Assembly: GCA_945860265.1 (NCBI GenBank)
Contig: CAMAQF010000022.1
Location: 1-50,390, forward strand
Length of the DNA stretch: 50,390 bases
From: Emticicia agri
GTDB lineage: Bacteria > Bacteroidota > Bacteroidia > Cytophagales > Spirosomataceae
Direction of reading: 5' to 3'
In this document: positions 24,830 through 33,570 of the stretch, piece by piece
Layout: each line of letters begins with the position of its first letter
Numbering within the stretch: the stretch's first letter is position 1
The notes under the pieces: model-generated
The model's database searches: none
Told to the model about the DNA's origin: nothing
Seen by the model: only the letters and a program-made list of their open reading frames with translations
Translations under genes and position numbers: made by a program

Positions 24830-25606
24830 TTAGCCCAACTCAAACCAACCTCTAAACTGATGGGCTTTTTCTTTACTCACAACGATTTCATCCTTGGTTG
24901 TAACAACTAATTTTAATTCAATTTTTCCCGTAAAATGCGTTCGATAGCTTTCGATTGCTTGTTTATTGACTATAAATTGGCGATTTGCTCGGAAAAATCC
25001 TTCTGGGTTTAATAAATCTTCGATTTCATCGAGAGAATTGTAATCGGTGATAAGGCGTTGATTATCAGTAGTTTGAATCCAAATAACCTCGTCTCGATAA
25101 AAACAAGCAATTTGCTCAGTCGATACAGCTACGATATTTCTTTGAAAATGTGCCGTAAACCGTTTCTTAAATTTTAAACTCGTGGTGCGATTGTCGAAAT
25201 CGCTCAATAAATGTGTAAGCTTTTCTTTAAAATCATCTTGATAGGGTGCATGATTCAGTTTTTTAAACTTCTCAAAAGCACTGCGTAGCTCATCTTTATC
25301 AATAGGTTTCAATAAATAATCAATGCTATTGAGTTTGAAGGCTCGAACGGCGTATTCATCATAAGCAGTTGTAAAAATAATTGGACATTGAGGCCGAATT
25401 TCCTTAAAAATATCAAAACTAACGCCATCAGAAAGCTGAATATCAGATAAAATCAGGTCGGGTTCAGCATTGGTTTTAAACCAATCTAACGACTCTTTTA
25501 CATTGCCAATTGTGGCCAATATAACTGCATTTGGTTCGAGTTTTTTGACCAAATTTTCAAGGTTTTTAGCTACGAGTGGCTCGTCTTCTATTAAAAGGAT
25601 TTTCAT
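24830..25606 (-). CDS. LytTR-family response regulator
   Basis: A 258-aa regulator. The receiver domain (1-120) has the acidic pocket in LIEDEP, the phosphoacceptor Asp in LILSDIQLSDG and the Lys in YLLKPID. The C-terminal LytTR DNA-binding domain has DEVIWIQTTDNQRLITDYNSLDEIEDLL and FFRANRQFIVN. It is the last gene of the efflux operon and is 1 base from the histidine kinase stop. It probably controls its own operon. Confidence 0.88.
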   Translation of the reverse strand: MKILLIEDEPLVAKNLENLVKKLEPNAVILATIGNVKESLDWFKTNAEPDLILSDIQLSDGVSFDIFKEIRPQCPIIFTTAYDEYAVRAFKLNSIDYLLKPIDKDELRSAFEKFKKLNHAPYQDDFKEKLTHLLSDFDNRTTSLKFKKRFTAHFQRNIVAVSTEQIACFYRDEVIWIQTTDNQRLITDYNSLDEIEDLLNPEGFFRANRQFIVNKQAIESYRTHFTGKIELKLVVTTKDEIVVSKEKAHQFRGWFELG

Positions 25607-25607
25607 A

Positions 25608-26621
25608 TTAAATCAGTGGAATTTTTACTCTAAAAACCTCATTTTGTTCAATTAAAACTTCTTTATAACTCAGAAAGCTATATAGTGATTTCAAGTTGTT
25701 TAAACCTTGTCCGTTTGAGGTTTCAACTTGTTTTTTTAGTTGAATGGCATTCTCAATAATTAAATACTGCTCTTGGTTAAAAATATTGATTATCAGTGGA
25801 TTAGCCTGATTGATGATATTATGTTTGAGTGCGTTTTCAATCAATATTTGTAGTGTGACTGGTGCTATTTGTTGGTCTAAAACATCGGCCGAAATATTAA
25901 AATTAATGCACAGAGATTCTCCAAAACGTGTCTGAAGCAAAGCCACGTAATTTTTTATAAAATTAGATTCTGTTTCGAGACTAACCAAGACTTTTTCTTT
26001 GTTCTGCAAAACATATCTGAATACTTTCGAAAGTTGTCTCAAAAACTCACTGGCAAGTGTCGGGTTTTCATGAATCAATGAATCAAGCGATGTCAAACTA
26101 TTGAATAAGAAATGTGGATTTAGCTGATTTTTTAGATTATCGAACTGTACCTGAGATTTTTCTTTTTCGAGCTTGGTGGCTCTAAGTGCGTTTTCACGCC
26201 ATTTATTTAAGGAGTATTTGGCAAAATGAATTACATTTAATAGGGTCACAACCAAAACCTCTGTGGCTATACCTGCAAGTTGTGCAAGATTGGTTGCTTC
26301 TTTTTCAACGTTTGAATGAAATGGCAAAATTGTTTGGCAAATTAAAAATGCCACCCTCGAAATAATCGTAATGAATACGAGATTGAGAAGTATTTGTGGT
26401 ATTAATCGCTTGACAATACCATTGTCATAAGGCATGAATTCATCGAAAATAAGGCAGGTTTTATTAAAAAAAATAAAAGTTATCGATAAAACAATGATAG
26501 AAACAAGAAATAAAATAGCATTGCTTTCAAGGTCAAAATCAAAAATATACCACCTAAAAAAGGCCGCTATCATTGCCATTAAGACAATTATATAAATTAC
26601 TAGTTTCTTTTCAGTTATCAT
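25608..26621 (-). CDS. LytS-type sensor histidine kinase
   Basis: A 337-aa membrane kinase. Four or more membrane helices occupy the first 140 residues, then a coiled coil (RATKLEKEKSQVQFDNLKNQLNPHFLFNSLTSLDSLI) carries the His-kinase motif NPHFLFNSL of the PF06580 family, with the ATPase N-box in LQILIENALKHNI. It overlaps the ATPase gene stop by one base and is followed by the LytTR regulator. It has no large periplasmic sensor, so it may sense through the membrane or the transporter. Confidence 0.88.
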   Translation of the reverse strand: MITEKKLVIYIIVLMAMIAAFFRWYIFDFDLESNAILFLVSIIVLSITFIFFNKTCLIFDEFMPYDNGIVKRLIPQILLNLVFITIISRVAFLICQTILPFHSNVEKEATNLAQLAGIATEVLVVTLLNVIHFAKYSLNKWRENALRATKLEKEKSQVQFDNLKNQLNPHFLFNSLTSLDSLIHENPTLASEFLRQLSKVFRYVLQNKEKVLVSLETESNFIKNYVALLQTRFGESLCINFNISADVLDQQIAPVTLQILIENALKHNIINQANPLIINIFNQEQYLIIENAIQLKKQVETSNGQGLNNLKSLYSFLSYKEVLIEQNEVFRVKIPLI

Positions 26622-27352
26622 TAGCTAATAATTTGTCCGTCCGACATTTCAATGATTCTATCGCTTCCTTTAGCAAAATCTGGGTCGTGGGTTACGGCAA
26701 TGATTGTTTGATTATTTTCGTGGGCAATCTGTTTAAAAATCTCGAAAACTACCTCCGAATTTTTCCTGTCTAAATTTCCCGTTGGTTCATCACCCATAAT
26801 AATTGTTGGGTCATTAATTAAAGCCCGTGCAATGGCCACTCTTTGTTGTTGTCCACCCGAAAGTTTGGCCGATTGTTTGAGAGCATGGTCTTGCATATCA
26901 ACCAACTTTAATTTTTGGTAGGCTCTTTCTTCGATTTCTTTGCTCGAATATTTTCCCAGTTTCAGAGCTGGTAGCATGACATTTTGTAAAGCTGTAAATT
27001 CGGGCAAAAGAAAATGGAATTGAAAAACAAAACCTAAATGTTCGTTCCGAAATGCCGCTAGTTGGTCTTGGGTGCGGCCTGTTAGGCGTTCACCATTCAT
27101 CGTCAGCTTACCATCATAAGTAGTATCCATAGTGGAAAGAATGTATAAAAGTGTTGATTTTCCACAGCCAGATTTTCCGACCAAAGCCAAAAATTCTCCA
27201 CGATTAGCTTCAAATGAAATATTCTTTAAAACCTGAAACTTTTCGGGTTCGTAGAAATATTTATTGATGTTGGTAGCTTGAAGTACAAGACGCTCAACCC
27301 CCAGAAGGGGAATTTCGTTTTCTACGCTTTTCCTATTTATATTAATTAACAT
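26621..27352 (-). CDS. ABC transporter ATP-binding protein (MacB/LolD type)
   Basis: A 243-aa ATPase: Walker A GKSGCGKST, Q-loop FQFHFLLPE, signature LSGGQQQR, Walker B TIIMGDEPTGNLD, H-loop VTHD. The core begins at LVLQATNINKYFYEP, where LolD-type proteins normally start. The preceding 25 residues include EIPLLGVERL, encoded by a CCCC...GGGG palindrome (27299-27310) of the type seen intergenically at 27381 and 49610. No nearer start codon exists, so a repeat insertion seems to have become coding. Its partner permease is at 27400. Confidence 0.88.
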   Translation of the reverse strand: MLININRKSVENEIPLLGVERLVLQATNINKYFYEPEKFQVLKNISFEANRGEFLALVGKSGCGKSTLLYILSTMDTTYDGKLTMNGERLTGRTQDQLAAFRNEHLGFVFQFHFLLPEFTALQNVMLPALKLGKYSSKEIEERAYQKLKLVDMQDHALKQSAKLSGGQQQRVAIARALINDPTIIMGDEPTGNLDRKNSEVVFEIFKQIAHENNQTIIAVTHDPDFAKGSDRIIEMSDGQIIS

Positions 27353-27399
27353 TGTTCAAATTTTAAAATTGTTTTTTATTCCCCCTCTGGGTGGCAGGC

Positions 27400-28650
27400 T
27401 TATCCTCTCAATATTGCTACTGGGTCTATTTTTGATGCTTTTCGGGCGGGCATATAGCCTGCCAAAATGGTGGTTGTAATGCCGAAAATCATTCCGAGAC
27501 CGTAATATTTTGGTTCAAATAAAATCGGGAATGTTTTTATATCAAGAAAATCTCCTGCATCAAAAGGCATGGATGAAAGCAGATAACTTAAGCAAAATCC
27601 AATAATAATACCCAATAAAGCACCCAAAATGCCAACAATGATTGATTGAATTAGGAATATTGAAACGATGTCGTTGCCTGCAAAACCGGTTGCTTTTAGA
27701 ATAGCAATGTCTTTCATTTTATTGATTACATTCATATTCATGATGTTATAAATACCAAAACCAGCTACTACCAATAGGGTAATAGAAACCATGATTACCA
27801 TTCCGTTTCGGATTTTATCACCTGCCAAAAAAGCTGAGTTGGCTTCGGCCCAGTCTTGGGTTTTGTAGCCATATTGATTTTTCAAAACTTTGGCATACTT
27901 AAGTGCCGCTTGCGAATCTTTCATTTTTATGTGAATATCAGTTACGAAACTTTTGTCTTTTTGTAGGATTTCCTGCACCATCGACATATTAGCGTAGCAT
28001 TTTACACCATCGACTGTTTGAATACCAAAACCAAAAATTCCTACAATTTTGACTAGTTTTAGATTTCCTGTGGGTGTCGTTACAGTGATTTTATCACCTA
28101 CTTTTACATTAAGATTGCGAGCCAAAACTTTACCCATTAAAATTCCATTTGGAGTTGAAAGCAAGGATTCTAAATTACCTGATTTGACTCGTTTTTTTAA
28201 GTCATATAATTTATCCTCTTTCAATACATCAACCCCTGCGATCTGACCCGAAAAGGGAACAGGCCCTTTATTGAAAAACACCTGCGAACTTATCTGTGGA
28301 GAAACGCCTAAAATTGTTGGCTCTTTTTCAATATTTGCCGCAATTTGAAGTCCGTTTTTGATGTTAATTAATTCATTTTTAGGTAATTGATGATAAATAA
28401 TATTGAAATTTGACGGATTGGCCTCTTCGATAATACTTGGATGATTGCTTGTGATTTCTTTATAAATTCTGATATGCGGTGATGAGTCGAGAGCCGAATC
28501 TTCGAGAAATTTATTGACACCCTTAATGACAGAAATCATGACGATGAACATAGCAATTCCGAAAGTAACGCCCAGCATCGCAATCAAGGTCTGACGTTTT
28601 TTTGTCAGTAAGTGTGTTTTGGCTATTTGGAGTGAAATACCGAGTTTCAT
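27400..28650 (-). CDS. ABC transporter permease, FtsX/MacB-type
   Basis: A 416-aa permease: one N-terminal helix (KKRQTLIAMLGVTFGIAMFIVM), a large periplasmic MacB-core domain (about 60-280), and three C-terminal helices forming the FtsX domain (ending PARKASKIDPVAILRG, the usual C-terminus). With the adaptor and ATPase it forms a tripartite mechanotransmission-type exporter. A TolC-type partner is not in the window. Confidence 0.88.
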   Translation of the reverse strand: MKLGISLQIAKTHLLTKKRQTLIAMLGVTFGIAMFIVMISVIKGVNKFLEDSALDSSPHIRIYKEITSNHPSIIEEANPSNFNIIYHQLPKNELINIKNGLQIAANIEKEPTILGVSPQISSQVFFNKGPVPFSGQIAGVDVLKEDKLYDLKKRVKSGNLESLLSTPNGILMGKVLARNLNVKVGDKITVTTPTGNLKLVKIVGIFGFGIQTVDGVKCYANMSMVQEILQKDKSFVTDIHIKMKDSQAALKYAKVLKNQYGYKTQDWAEANSAFLAGDKIRNGMVIMVSITLLVVAGFGIYNIMNMNVINKMKDIAILKATGFAGNDIVSIFLIQSIIVGILGALLGIIIGFCLSYLLSSMPFDAGDFLDIKTFPILFEPKYYGLGMIFGITTTILAGYMPARKASKIDPVAILRG

Positions 28651-28741
28651 AACTTATTTTTTGGTTTTTTTGTCGCATTTTGTAGCAACAAGGCAATGCT
28701 TTGTCTCTACCTACGTAAATGAAATATAAAGGAGATTGAAA

Positions 28742-29842
28742 TCAATTTACAAGCATCAAAATTGATTTTTCGCTGAGGCCCGCCTTTACCTCAACCATAT
28801 CAAGGTTTTCAACACCTTTCGTAATTTTTATTTTCTTTTTATCGTCATTTTCTTCAATCCATACCGAATCGCTGCCTACTAAATAGTTTTTAGGAATCGT
28901 TAGCACTCTTGGATTTTCCGAAACCACAATATTGGCTTCAATCGTCATGCCGTAGTAGGCGTTGGGTTTTTCTTCCATAAATTCGGCATCGACTCTGAAG
29001 GTTTGGTCAGCTTTATTGAGTTTTGGGTAAAGTTTGGTCACATTTGCCTTGAAAATTTTGTCTTTGTAAACATCAATCTTTACTAAAACTGTTTGTCCGA
29101 TTTGTACTTTCACAAAGTCTGATTCATCGATGGCCAGTTGAGCATAAACTTCGTTGGCATCGCCTACAAGTGCCACGGCTTCACCACGCCTTACAAGTTC
29201 GCCTTGTTTTTTGTAAATTTCGTAGAGTTTTCCTGCTTCAAAGCTCTTTATTCGATAATTATCTTCTTCCCTGGCATTGACTTTGAAGTTCGATTTTGAG
29301 TTTTGTAAATCTACGTAAAGCTGATTTTTTGTACGTAACCACGCTTTTCTGCGAGCCGAAACATCATTTTTGGAGGTCTGGAAAGCAAGTTCAGCTCGCT
29401 CGTATTCGATACGAGTGGTGGCGTTTCGGGCGTAAAGTTCTTTGTAGCGTTTAAAATTTACCGAGTCGTTGGCCAGTTTTGTGCGAGAATTTCGGAGCTG
29501 AGCTTCGAGTTCATCAAGTATCGGCGAGTTATCGCTAAAATTAGCTTCTGATTGGCGTAAAATATTGCTTGAAGCCTCCAAACGAGCTTCTTGCGAGGCA
29601 CTTTCAAGCTGAAAAAGTAACTGGTTTTTGCCCACTGCATCACCTTCAAAAGCAGTTTGTTTTATCAAAAAACCATCTGCGTTGGCGGTGAGTTTGTATT
29701 CGTTTTTGGGATAAATATTCCCAGAAGCATAAACCGCTTCAGTAAGAGATTTATATTGAGGAGAAGTATTGGTGTTTTCTGTTTTTTTGCAGGAAACCAA
29801 TATGCCAACGAAGGCTAAAGTAAGTAGGCAAAAATTTTTCAT
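28742..29842 (-). CDS. MacA/HlyD-like efflux periplasmic adaptor
   Basis: A 366-aa lipoprotein-like adaptor; the N-terminus MKNFCLLTLAFVGILVSC has a lipobox. Lipoyl half-motifs flank a long coiled-coil hairpin (about 80-200), then a beta barrel and the membrane-proximal region. First gene of the adaptor-permease-ATPase-kinase-regulator operon. It joins the inner-membrane transporter to an outer-membrane channel. The cargo is unknown. Confidence 0.85.
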   Translation of the reverse strand: MKNFCLLTLAFVGILVSCKKTENTNTSPQYKSLTEAVYASGNIYPKNEYKLTANADGFLIKQTAFEGDAVGKNQLLFQLESASQEARLEASSNILRQSEANFSDNSPILDELEAQLRNSRTKLANDSVNFKRYKELYARNATTRIEYERAELAFQTSKNDVSARRKAWLRTKNQLYVDLQNSKSNFKVNAREEDNYRIKSFEAGKLYEIYKKQGELVRRGEAVALVGDANEVYAQLAIDESDFVKVQIGQTVLVKIDVYKDKIFKANVTKLYPKLNKADQTFRVDAEFMEEKPNAYYGMTIEANIVVSENPRVLTIPKNYLVGSDSVWIEENDDKKKIKITKGVENLDMVEVKAGLSEKSILMLVN

Positions 29843-30075
29843 GTGATGTTTGTGCTTTCTGACGTACGAAAAATATCATTCTTAAATTTTAATCAAAGGT
29901 GTATGTAAATTATAGAATCATCAAGAAATTTTGAACGAAGCGGAAGAAAAAAACATTGAAACAATAACAAATTTTCCGTTGAGTAAAAAAGTATTCAATT
30001 TTGTGTCTAATGATTCGTTCTAATAAAGTATCAAGCAGTAAATTAGAACACTTCGAATTAAAAAAGCCAAAGTCT

Positions 30076-30537
30076 ATGAAAATCTCATTTAATTTTAGAA
30101 AATTACTTACACTACTTGTTTTGTCGTCTTTGCCGATGCTGTTAATGAATTGTTCGAAAGATACTCCTTCCGCACAAATAGTAGGTACTTGGAAAATCGT
30201 AAATATTTATGTAAAGCAAGGTACAAAAATTGAAACCGACCAATTACCTTCTTTGGTGAATGCATTATCTTGTGCTAAAGAAATTGTTTTTATTTTTCAA
30301 AAAAATGGAAAGGTTTCTTACAATACACCTCAAGAGTGCCAATTAATTGCCAATAATTTTTCTGGCTCAAGTGATGTTTCTGGATATGAAATAGAAGATG
30401 ATAATTTGATTATAACAGGAAAAAGTACAAACACTTATGGAGTCTCTTTTAATAAAAGGCAAATGGCTTGGACTATTGTAGATGGAAAGGGAACAGCATT
30501 AATGACAACTACCAGAATTATTTTGCAAAAACAATAA
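30076..30537 (+). CDS. lipocalin-like lipoprotein
   Basis: A 153-aa lipoprotein. The start at 30076 (MKISFNFRKLLTLLVL) gives a clean signal peptide with lipobox LLMNC; the frame extends to 30001 but adds an unlikely tail. The mature part starts with VGTWKIVNIYV, the lipocalin-like signature of Bacteroidota surface lipoproteins, and has FIFQKNGKVSY and MAWTIVDGKGTALM. Its ligand is not known. Convergent with recX. Confidence 0.6.
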   Translation: MKISFNFRKLLTLLVLSSLPMLLMNCSKDTPSAQIVGTWKIVNIYVKQGTKIETDQLPSLVNALSCAKEIVFIFQKNGKVSYNTPQECQLIANNFSGSSDVSGYEIEDDNLIITGKSTNTYGVSFNKRQMAWTIVDGKGTALMTTTRIILQKQ

Positions 30538-30575
30538 TTGTAAATAGCCAAAATTGCACAAAGCTCATTGGCTCG

Positions 30576-31052
30576 TTAATGGATTATTTTTTTTGGAATA
30601 ATTTTCCCAATCATTTCCCAAACCAAATCAGCTTCAAAGCCTTTGCCAAGGGCATATCTGGCTAGTTTTTGCTTTAAAATCAAAGGCTGTTTTTCGGTGC
30701 GAAGTTCATGCTTTTTCTTTTCAAGAATCTCCTTCAAAGTATTGATGTAATCCTCATCTTCGATTTCAGCCATGCCTACTTTTATGCAATATTCTGACAG
30801 TTTTCGGGCTTTGAGTTCGTATTTTATTTTTTGTCTTCCCCATTGTTTTACTCTAAATTTGCTACCCGCAAAAATCTTAGCGAAACGTTCTTCGTTTAAA
30901 AAATTATCTTCTATCAAATATACAATTATTTCCTCGGCTTCATCACCCCAAACCTCCCATTTTTGCAAACGCTCACGCACTTCTGCGTGCGTTCGCTCTT
31001 GATACGCACAGAAGTTGGCTGCTTTAACGAGTATGTCACGACGAGTTATCAA
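30576..31052 (-). CDS. recX: RecA regulatory protein RecX
   Basis: A 158-aa helical protein limiting RecA filament growth. CAYQERTHAEVRERLQKWEV, VYLIEDNFLNEERFAKIFAGSKFRVKQWGRQKIKYELKARKL (split by the usual RecX repeats) and the C-terminal DLVWEMI match RecX. The start appears to be TTG at 31052, since no in-frame ATG is near; it lies in a small AT repeat. RecA is not in the window. Confidence 0.88.
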   Translation of the reverse strand: MITRRDILVKAANFCAYQERTHAEVRERLQKWEVWGDEAEEIIVYLIEDNFLNEERFAKIFAGSKFRVKQWGRQKIKYELKARKLSEYCIKVGMAEIEDEDYINTLKEILEKKKHELRTEKQPLILKQKLARYALGKGFEADLVWEMIGKIIPKKIIH

Positions 31053-31074
31053 TTATCAATAAACAATTATCAAT

Positions 31075-31107
31075 TCTACACTCAGAACTCTACACTCAGA
31101 ACTCTAT
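31075..31107. repeat. 14-bp tandem repeat before recX
   Basis: TCTACACTCAGAAC occurs twice in tandem (31075-31088, 31089-31102), followed by the first bases of a third copy. An AATTATCAAT direct repeat (31051-31073) adjoins it. It lies between recX and the MsbA stop and has no obvious function. Confidence 0.6.
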
Positions 31108-32918
31108 AACGTTTGCATCGAACTTAGTTTTTTGTAGAAACCCTCTTCGATTTTTAAAAGTTCGTCGTGCGTGCCACGCTCAATGATTTGTCCTTGATGA
31201 ATAACCAGAATTTGGTCTGCACTCTGAATCGTGCTTAGGCGATGGGCAATTACCAAAGTCGTGCGATTTTTCATCAAATTAATAAGGGCTTCTTGCACCA
31301 ATTTTTCTGATTCTGTATCGAGAGCAGAGGTTGCTTCGTCAAGAATCAATATCGGTGGGTTTTGCAAAATGGCTCTTGCAATCGACAAACGTTGGCGTTG
31401 GCCACCAGAAAGTTTTGTACCTCTATCGCCAATAACTGTCTGATAGTCAGATACTTGTTGCATAATAAAATCATGAGCATTCGCAATTTTAGCGGCTGCC
31501 ATTACTTCTTCCAAACTTACGTTTTCGCCAAAAGCAATATTATTAAAAATCGTATCATTGAATAAAACTGCTTCTTGCGTAACGATTCCCATGAGTTTGC
31601 GAAGCGAATGTTGTGAAACATCTCTCATGTCAACACCATCAATCGTAATTTGTCCAGAATTTGGGTCGTAAAATCTCGGAATCAAATCTGCAATCGTTGA
31701 TTTTCCACCACCAGATGAACCAACCAACGCAATGGTTTTTCCTTTTTGGAGCGTAAAATTAATGTTTTTCAAAACCTCAACATCGCCTTCATAAGAGAAA
31801 CCAACGTTTTGTACTTCAATGCTATTATCAAAATTCATTATTTGAATTGCATTTAATTTGTCTTCTATAAGTGTTTGATTATCAATTAATTCTAAGATTC
31901 TTTCGCCCGAAGCTAAGCCTCTTTGTGCCGAACTAAAAGCATTTGAAATATCTTTGGCCGGACGCATCACCTGCGAAAAAATAACGATATAACTGATGAA
32001 TTCGGAAGCGGTCAACTCAGATTTGCCATCAAAAATCAATGAACCTCCATAAAGCAAAATGCCGATGACGACAAAAACGCCCATGATTTCGGAAAAAGGT
32101 GAAGACATTTCTCGACGAGAAGCCAATCCAAAAATTGCATTTTTATAACCTTGATTTTCAGCACGAAATTTTTCGGCAATAAACTTTTCTGCAACAAAGC
32201 CTTTCACTACACGCATTCCTCCAAAGGCTTCGTCCATTAAGCTAATCAGATTGCTGAGGCGTTGTTGGCCTTCGCCCGCATCAAGTCTCATACGTTTCAC
32301 GAGCGTAGAAATAAAAATACCTGAAATCGGAATCACCAACAAAGCAAAAAATGTCAGATTCCAAGAAATATAAAAAAGTGAAGCAATGTAAAATATAAAC
32401 AGGAAAACCTCTTTGGTTGCCGCTGAAAAAGTATTGGCAATCGAGTTTTCGACTTCCTGTACATCGGTTACGATGCGAGAAATGAGATTCCCTTTGCGTT
32501 CGTTGCTGAAAAATCCGAGATGAAGATTAATTGAATTGTCAAAAACCGCTTGTCGGAGATTTGATACCATATTGGCTTTGAATTTTTCCAAAAGTCTGAT
32601 ACTCACATACTTAAATATATTGGCCAACAAAACCGAAACCGCAATAACTCCACAAACAAACTGCAATGCTCCGAATTTTCCGTGTTGAGTCAAAAAGTGA
32701 CCGAAATAAAAATTAAACTGGTTTTTTATGTCGAAAATTGATGTAGGTTTTGCTACTTCTTCAAAGGCGATTTTATCGAATAAAACATCTAAAAGAGGCA
32801 TCAAAAGTGTAAAATTTAGAACACCAAATAGACTTGCCAAAATAGAAGTAATGACAAATGGCACAATAAAACCACCAAGAGGCTTGGCATAAGAAAGTAA
32901 TCGAAAGTAGTTTTTCAA
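31104..32918 (-). CDS. MsbA-type ABC exporter (fused permease-ATPase)
   Basis: A 604-aa half-transporter. The first 320 residues have six membrane helices with coupling region NERKGNLISRIVTDVQEVENSI. The ATPase has Walker A ALVGSSGGGKST, Q-loop VTQEAVLFNDTI, signature KLSGGQRQRLSIARA, Walker B PILILDEATSALD and H-loop IAHRLSTI. MsbA-like proteins move lipid A or other lipids; the substrate here is a family inference. Monocistronic, full length. Confidence 0.9.
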   Translation of the reverse strand: MKNYFRLLSYAKPLGGFIVPFVITSILASLFGVLNFTLLMPLLDVLFDKIAFEEVAKPTSIFDIKNQFNFYFGHFLTQHGKFGALQFVCGVIAVSVLLANIFKYVSIRLLEKFKANMVSNLRQAVFDNSINLHLGFFSNERKGNLISRIVTDVQEVENSIANTFSAATKEVFLFIFYIASLFYISWNLTFFALLVIPISGIFISTLVKRMRLDAGEGQQRLSNLISLMDEAFGGMRVVKGFVAEKFIAEKFRAENQGYKNAIFGLASRREMSSPFSEIMGVFVVIGILLYGGSLIFDGKSELTASEFISYIVIFSQVMRPAKDISNAFSSAQRGLASGERILELIDNQTLIEDKLNAIQIMNFDNSIEVQNVGFSYEGDVEVLKNINFTLQKGKTIALVGSSGGGKSTIADLIPRFYDPNSGQITIDGVDMRDVSQHSLRKLMGIVTQEAVLFNDTIFNNIAFGENVSLEEVMAAAKIANAHDFIMQQVSDYQTVIGDRGTKLSGGQRQRLSIARAILQNPPILILDEATSALDTESEKLVQEALINLMKNRTTLVIAHRLSTIQSADQILVIHQGQIIERGTHDELLKIEEGFYKKLSSMQTL

Positions 32919-33077
32919 TTGCGTAATTCAGAAAATGTTGGGGTACAAAGTTCGGAAAGATGTTAGAAATAGAACTATTAAAACATATATTTTTTGAAGA
33001 ATCGAAAAAAATATTAAACATAAGCAAACCACACGCTGTTATTGATTTATTATAAACTATTTAAAGTTTTTTTATTT

Positions 33078-33509
33078 ATGAAAAGAATTTTGACATTTGC
33101 CATTCTATTGGCTGGAATTACTCTTGCTTCATGCAAGAAAGATGAAGTTGTATCATCTGATGTGGCTTTTATGGCAATGCTTTCGGGTGCTGAAGAAGTA
33201 CCAGCAGTAACAACGACTGCTTCAGGAATGTTGGATGGTGTTTTTAATAAAGATACCAAAATATTGACTTATACTATTACCTATTCGGGAATTACTCCAA
33301 CGGCTTGGCACATTCACAAAGCAGCAAAAGGTGCAATTGGTGGTGTTGTTTTTAATTTTGGAACATCTTTTTCTTCACCATTCAAAAGTGCTACGGTAGC
33401 ATTAACGGCTGACCAGGAAACTGATTTGATGGCTGGAAATTATTATGTAAATATGCACTCAGCGAAATCGGCATCTGGCGAAATTCGTGGTCAATTATTA
33501 AAGAAATAA
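33078..33509 (+). CDS. CHRD-domain lipoprotein
   Basis: A 143-aa lipoprotein (MKRILTFAILLAGITLASC, lipobox LASC) with one CHRD domain: LSGAEEVPAVTTTASGMLDG, LTYTITYSGITPTAWHIHKA and GNYYVNMHSAKSASGEIRGQL. CHRD domains are named from chordin; their role in bacteria is not established. The start at 33078 gives the signal peptide, while the frame could open at 33042. It is followed by a strong terminator. Confidence 0.85.
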   Translation: MKRILTFAILLAGITLASCKKDEVVSSDVAFMAMLSGAEEVPAVTTTASGMLDGVFNKDTKILTYTITYSGITPTAWHIHKAAKGAIGGVVFNFGTSFSSPFKSATVALTADQETDLMAGNYYVNMHSAKSASGEIRGQLLKK

Positions 33510-33526
33510 TTTTTGTAATTAGTAAT

Positions 33527-33570
33527 AAAAAGCTACAAGTTTTCTGAAAGACCTTGTAGCTTTTTTTTTT
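33527..33570. terminator. bidirectional intrinsic terminator
   Basis: A 13-bp stem (33527-33539 with 33553-33565, core AGCTACAAG/CTTGTAGCT), 13-base loop and a run of T/A on each side. It ends the CHRD gene and the convergent MATE gene. Confidence 0.85.

Noticed and set aside
24830..29842. MacA/B operon as the lasso exporter
   Set aside because: It is 15 kb away, has its own regulators and lacks the peptidase-less D-type exporter architecture; no link seen.
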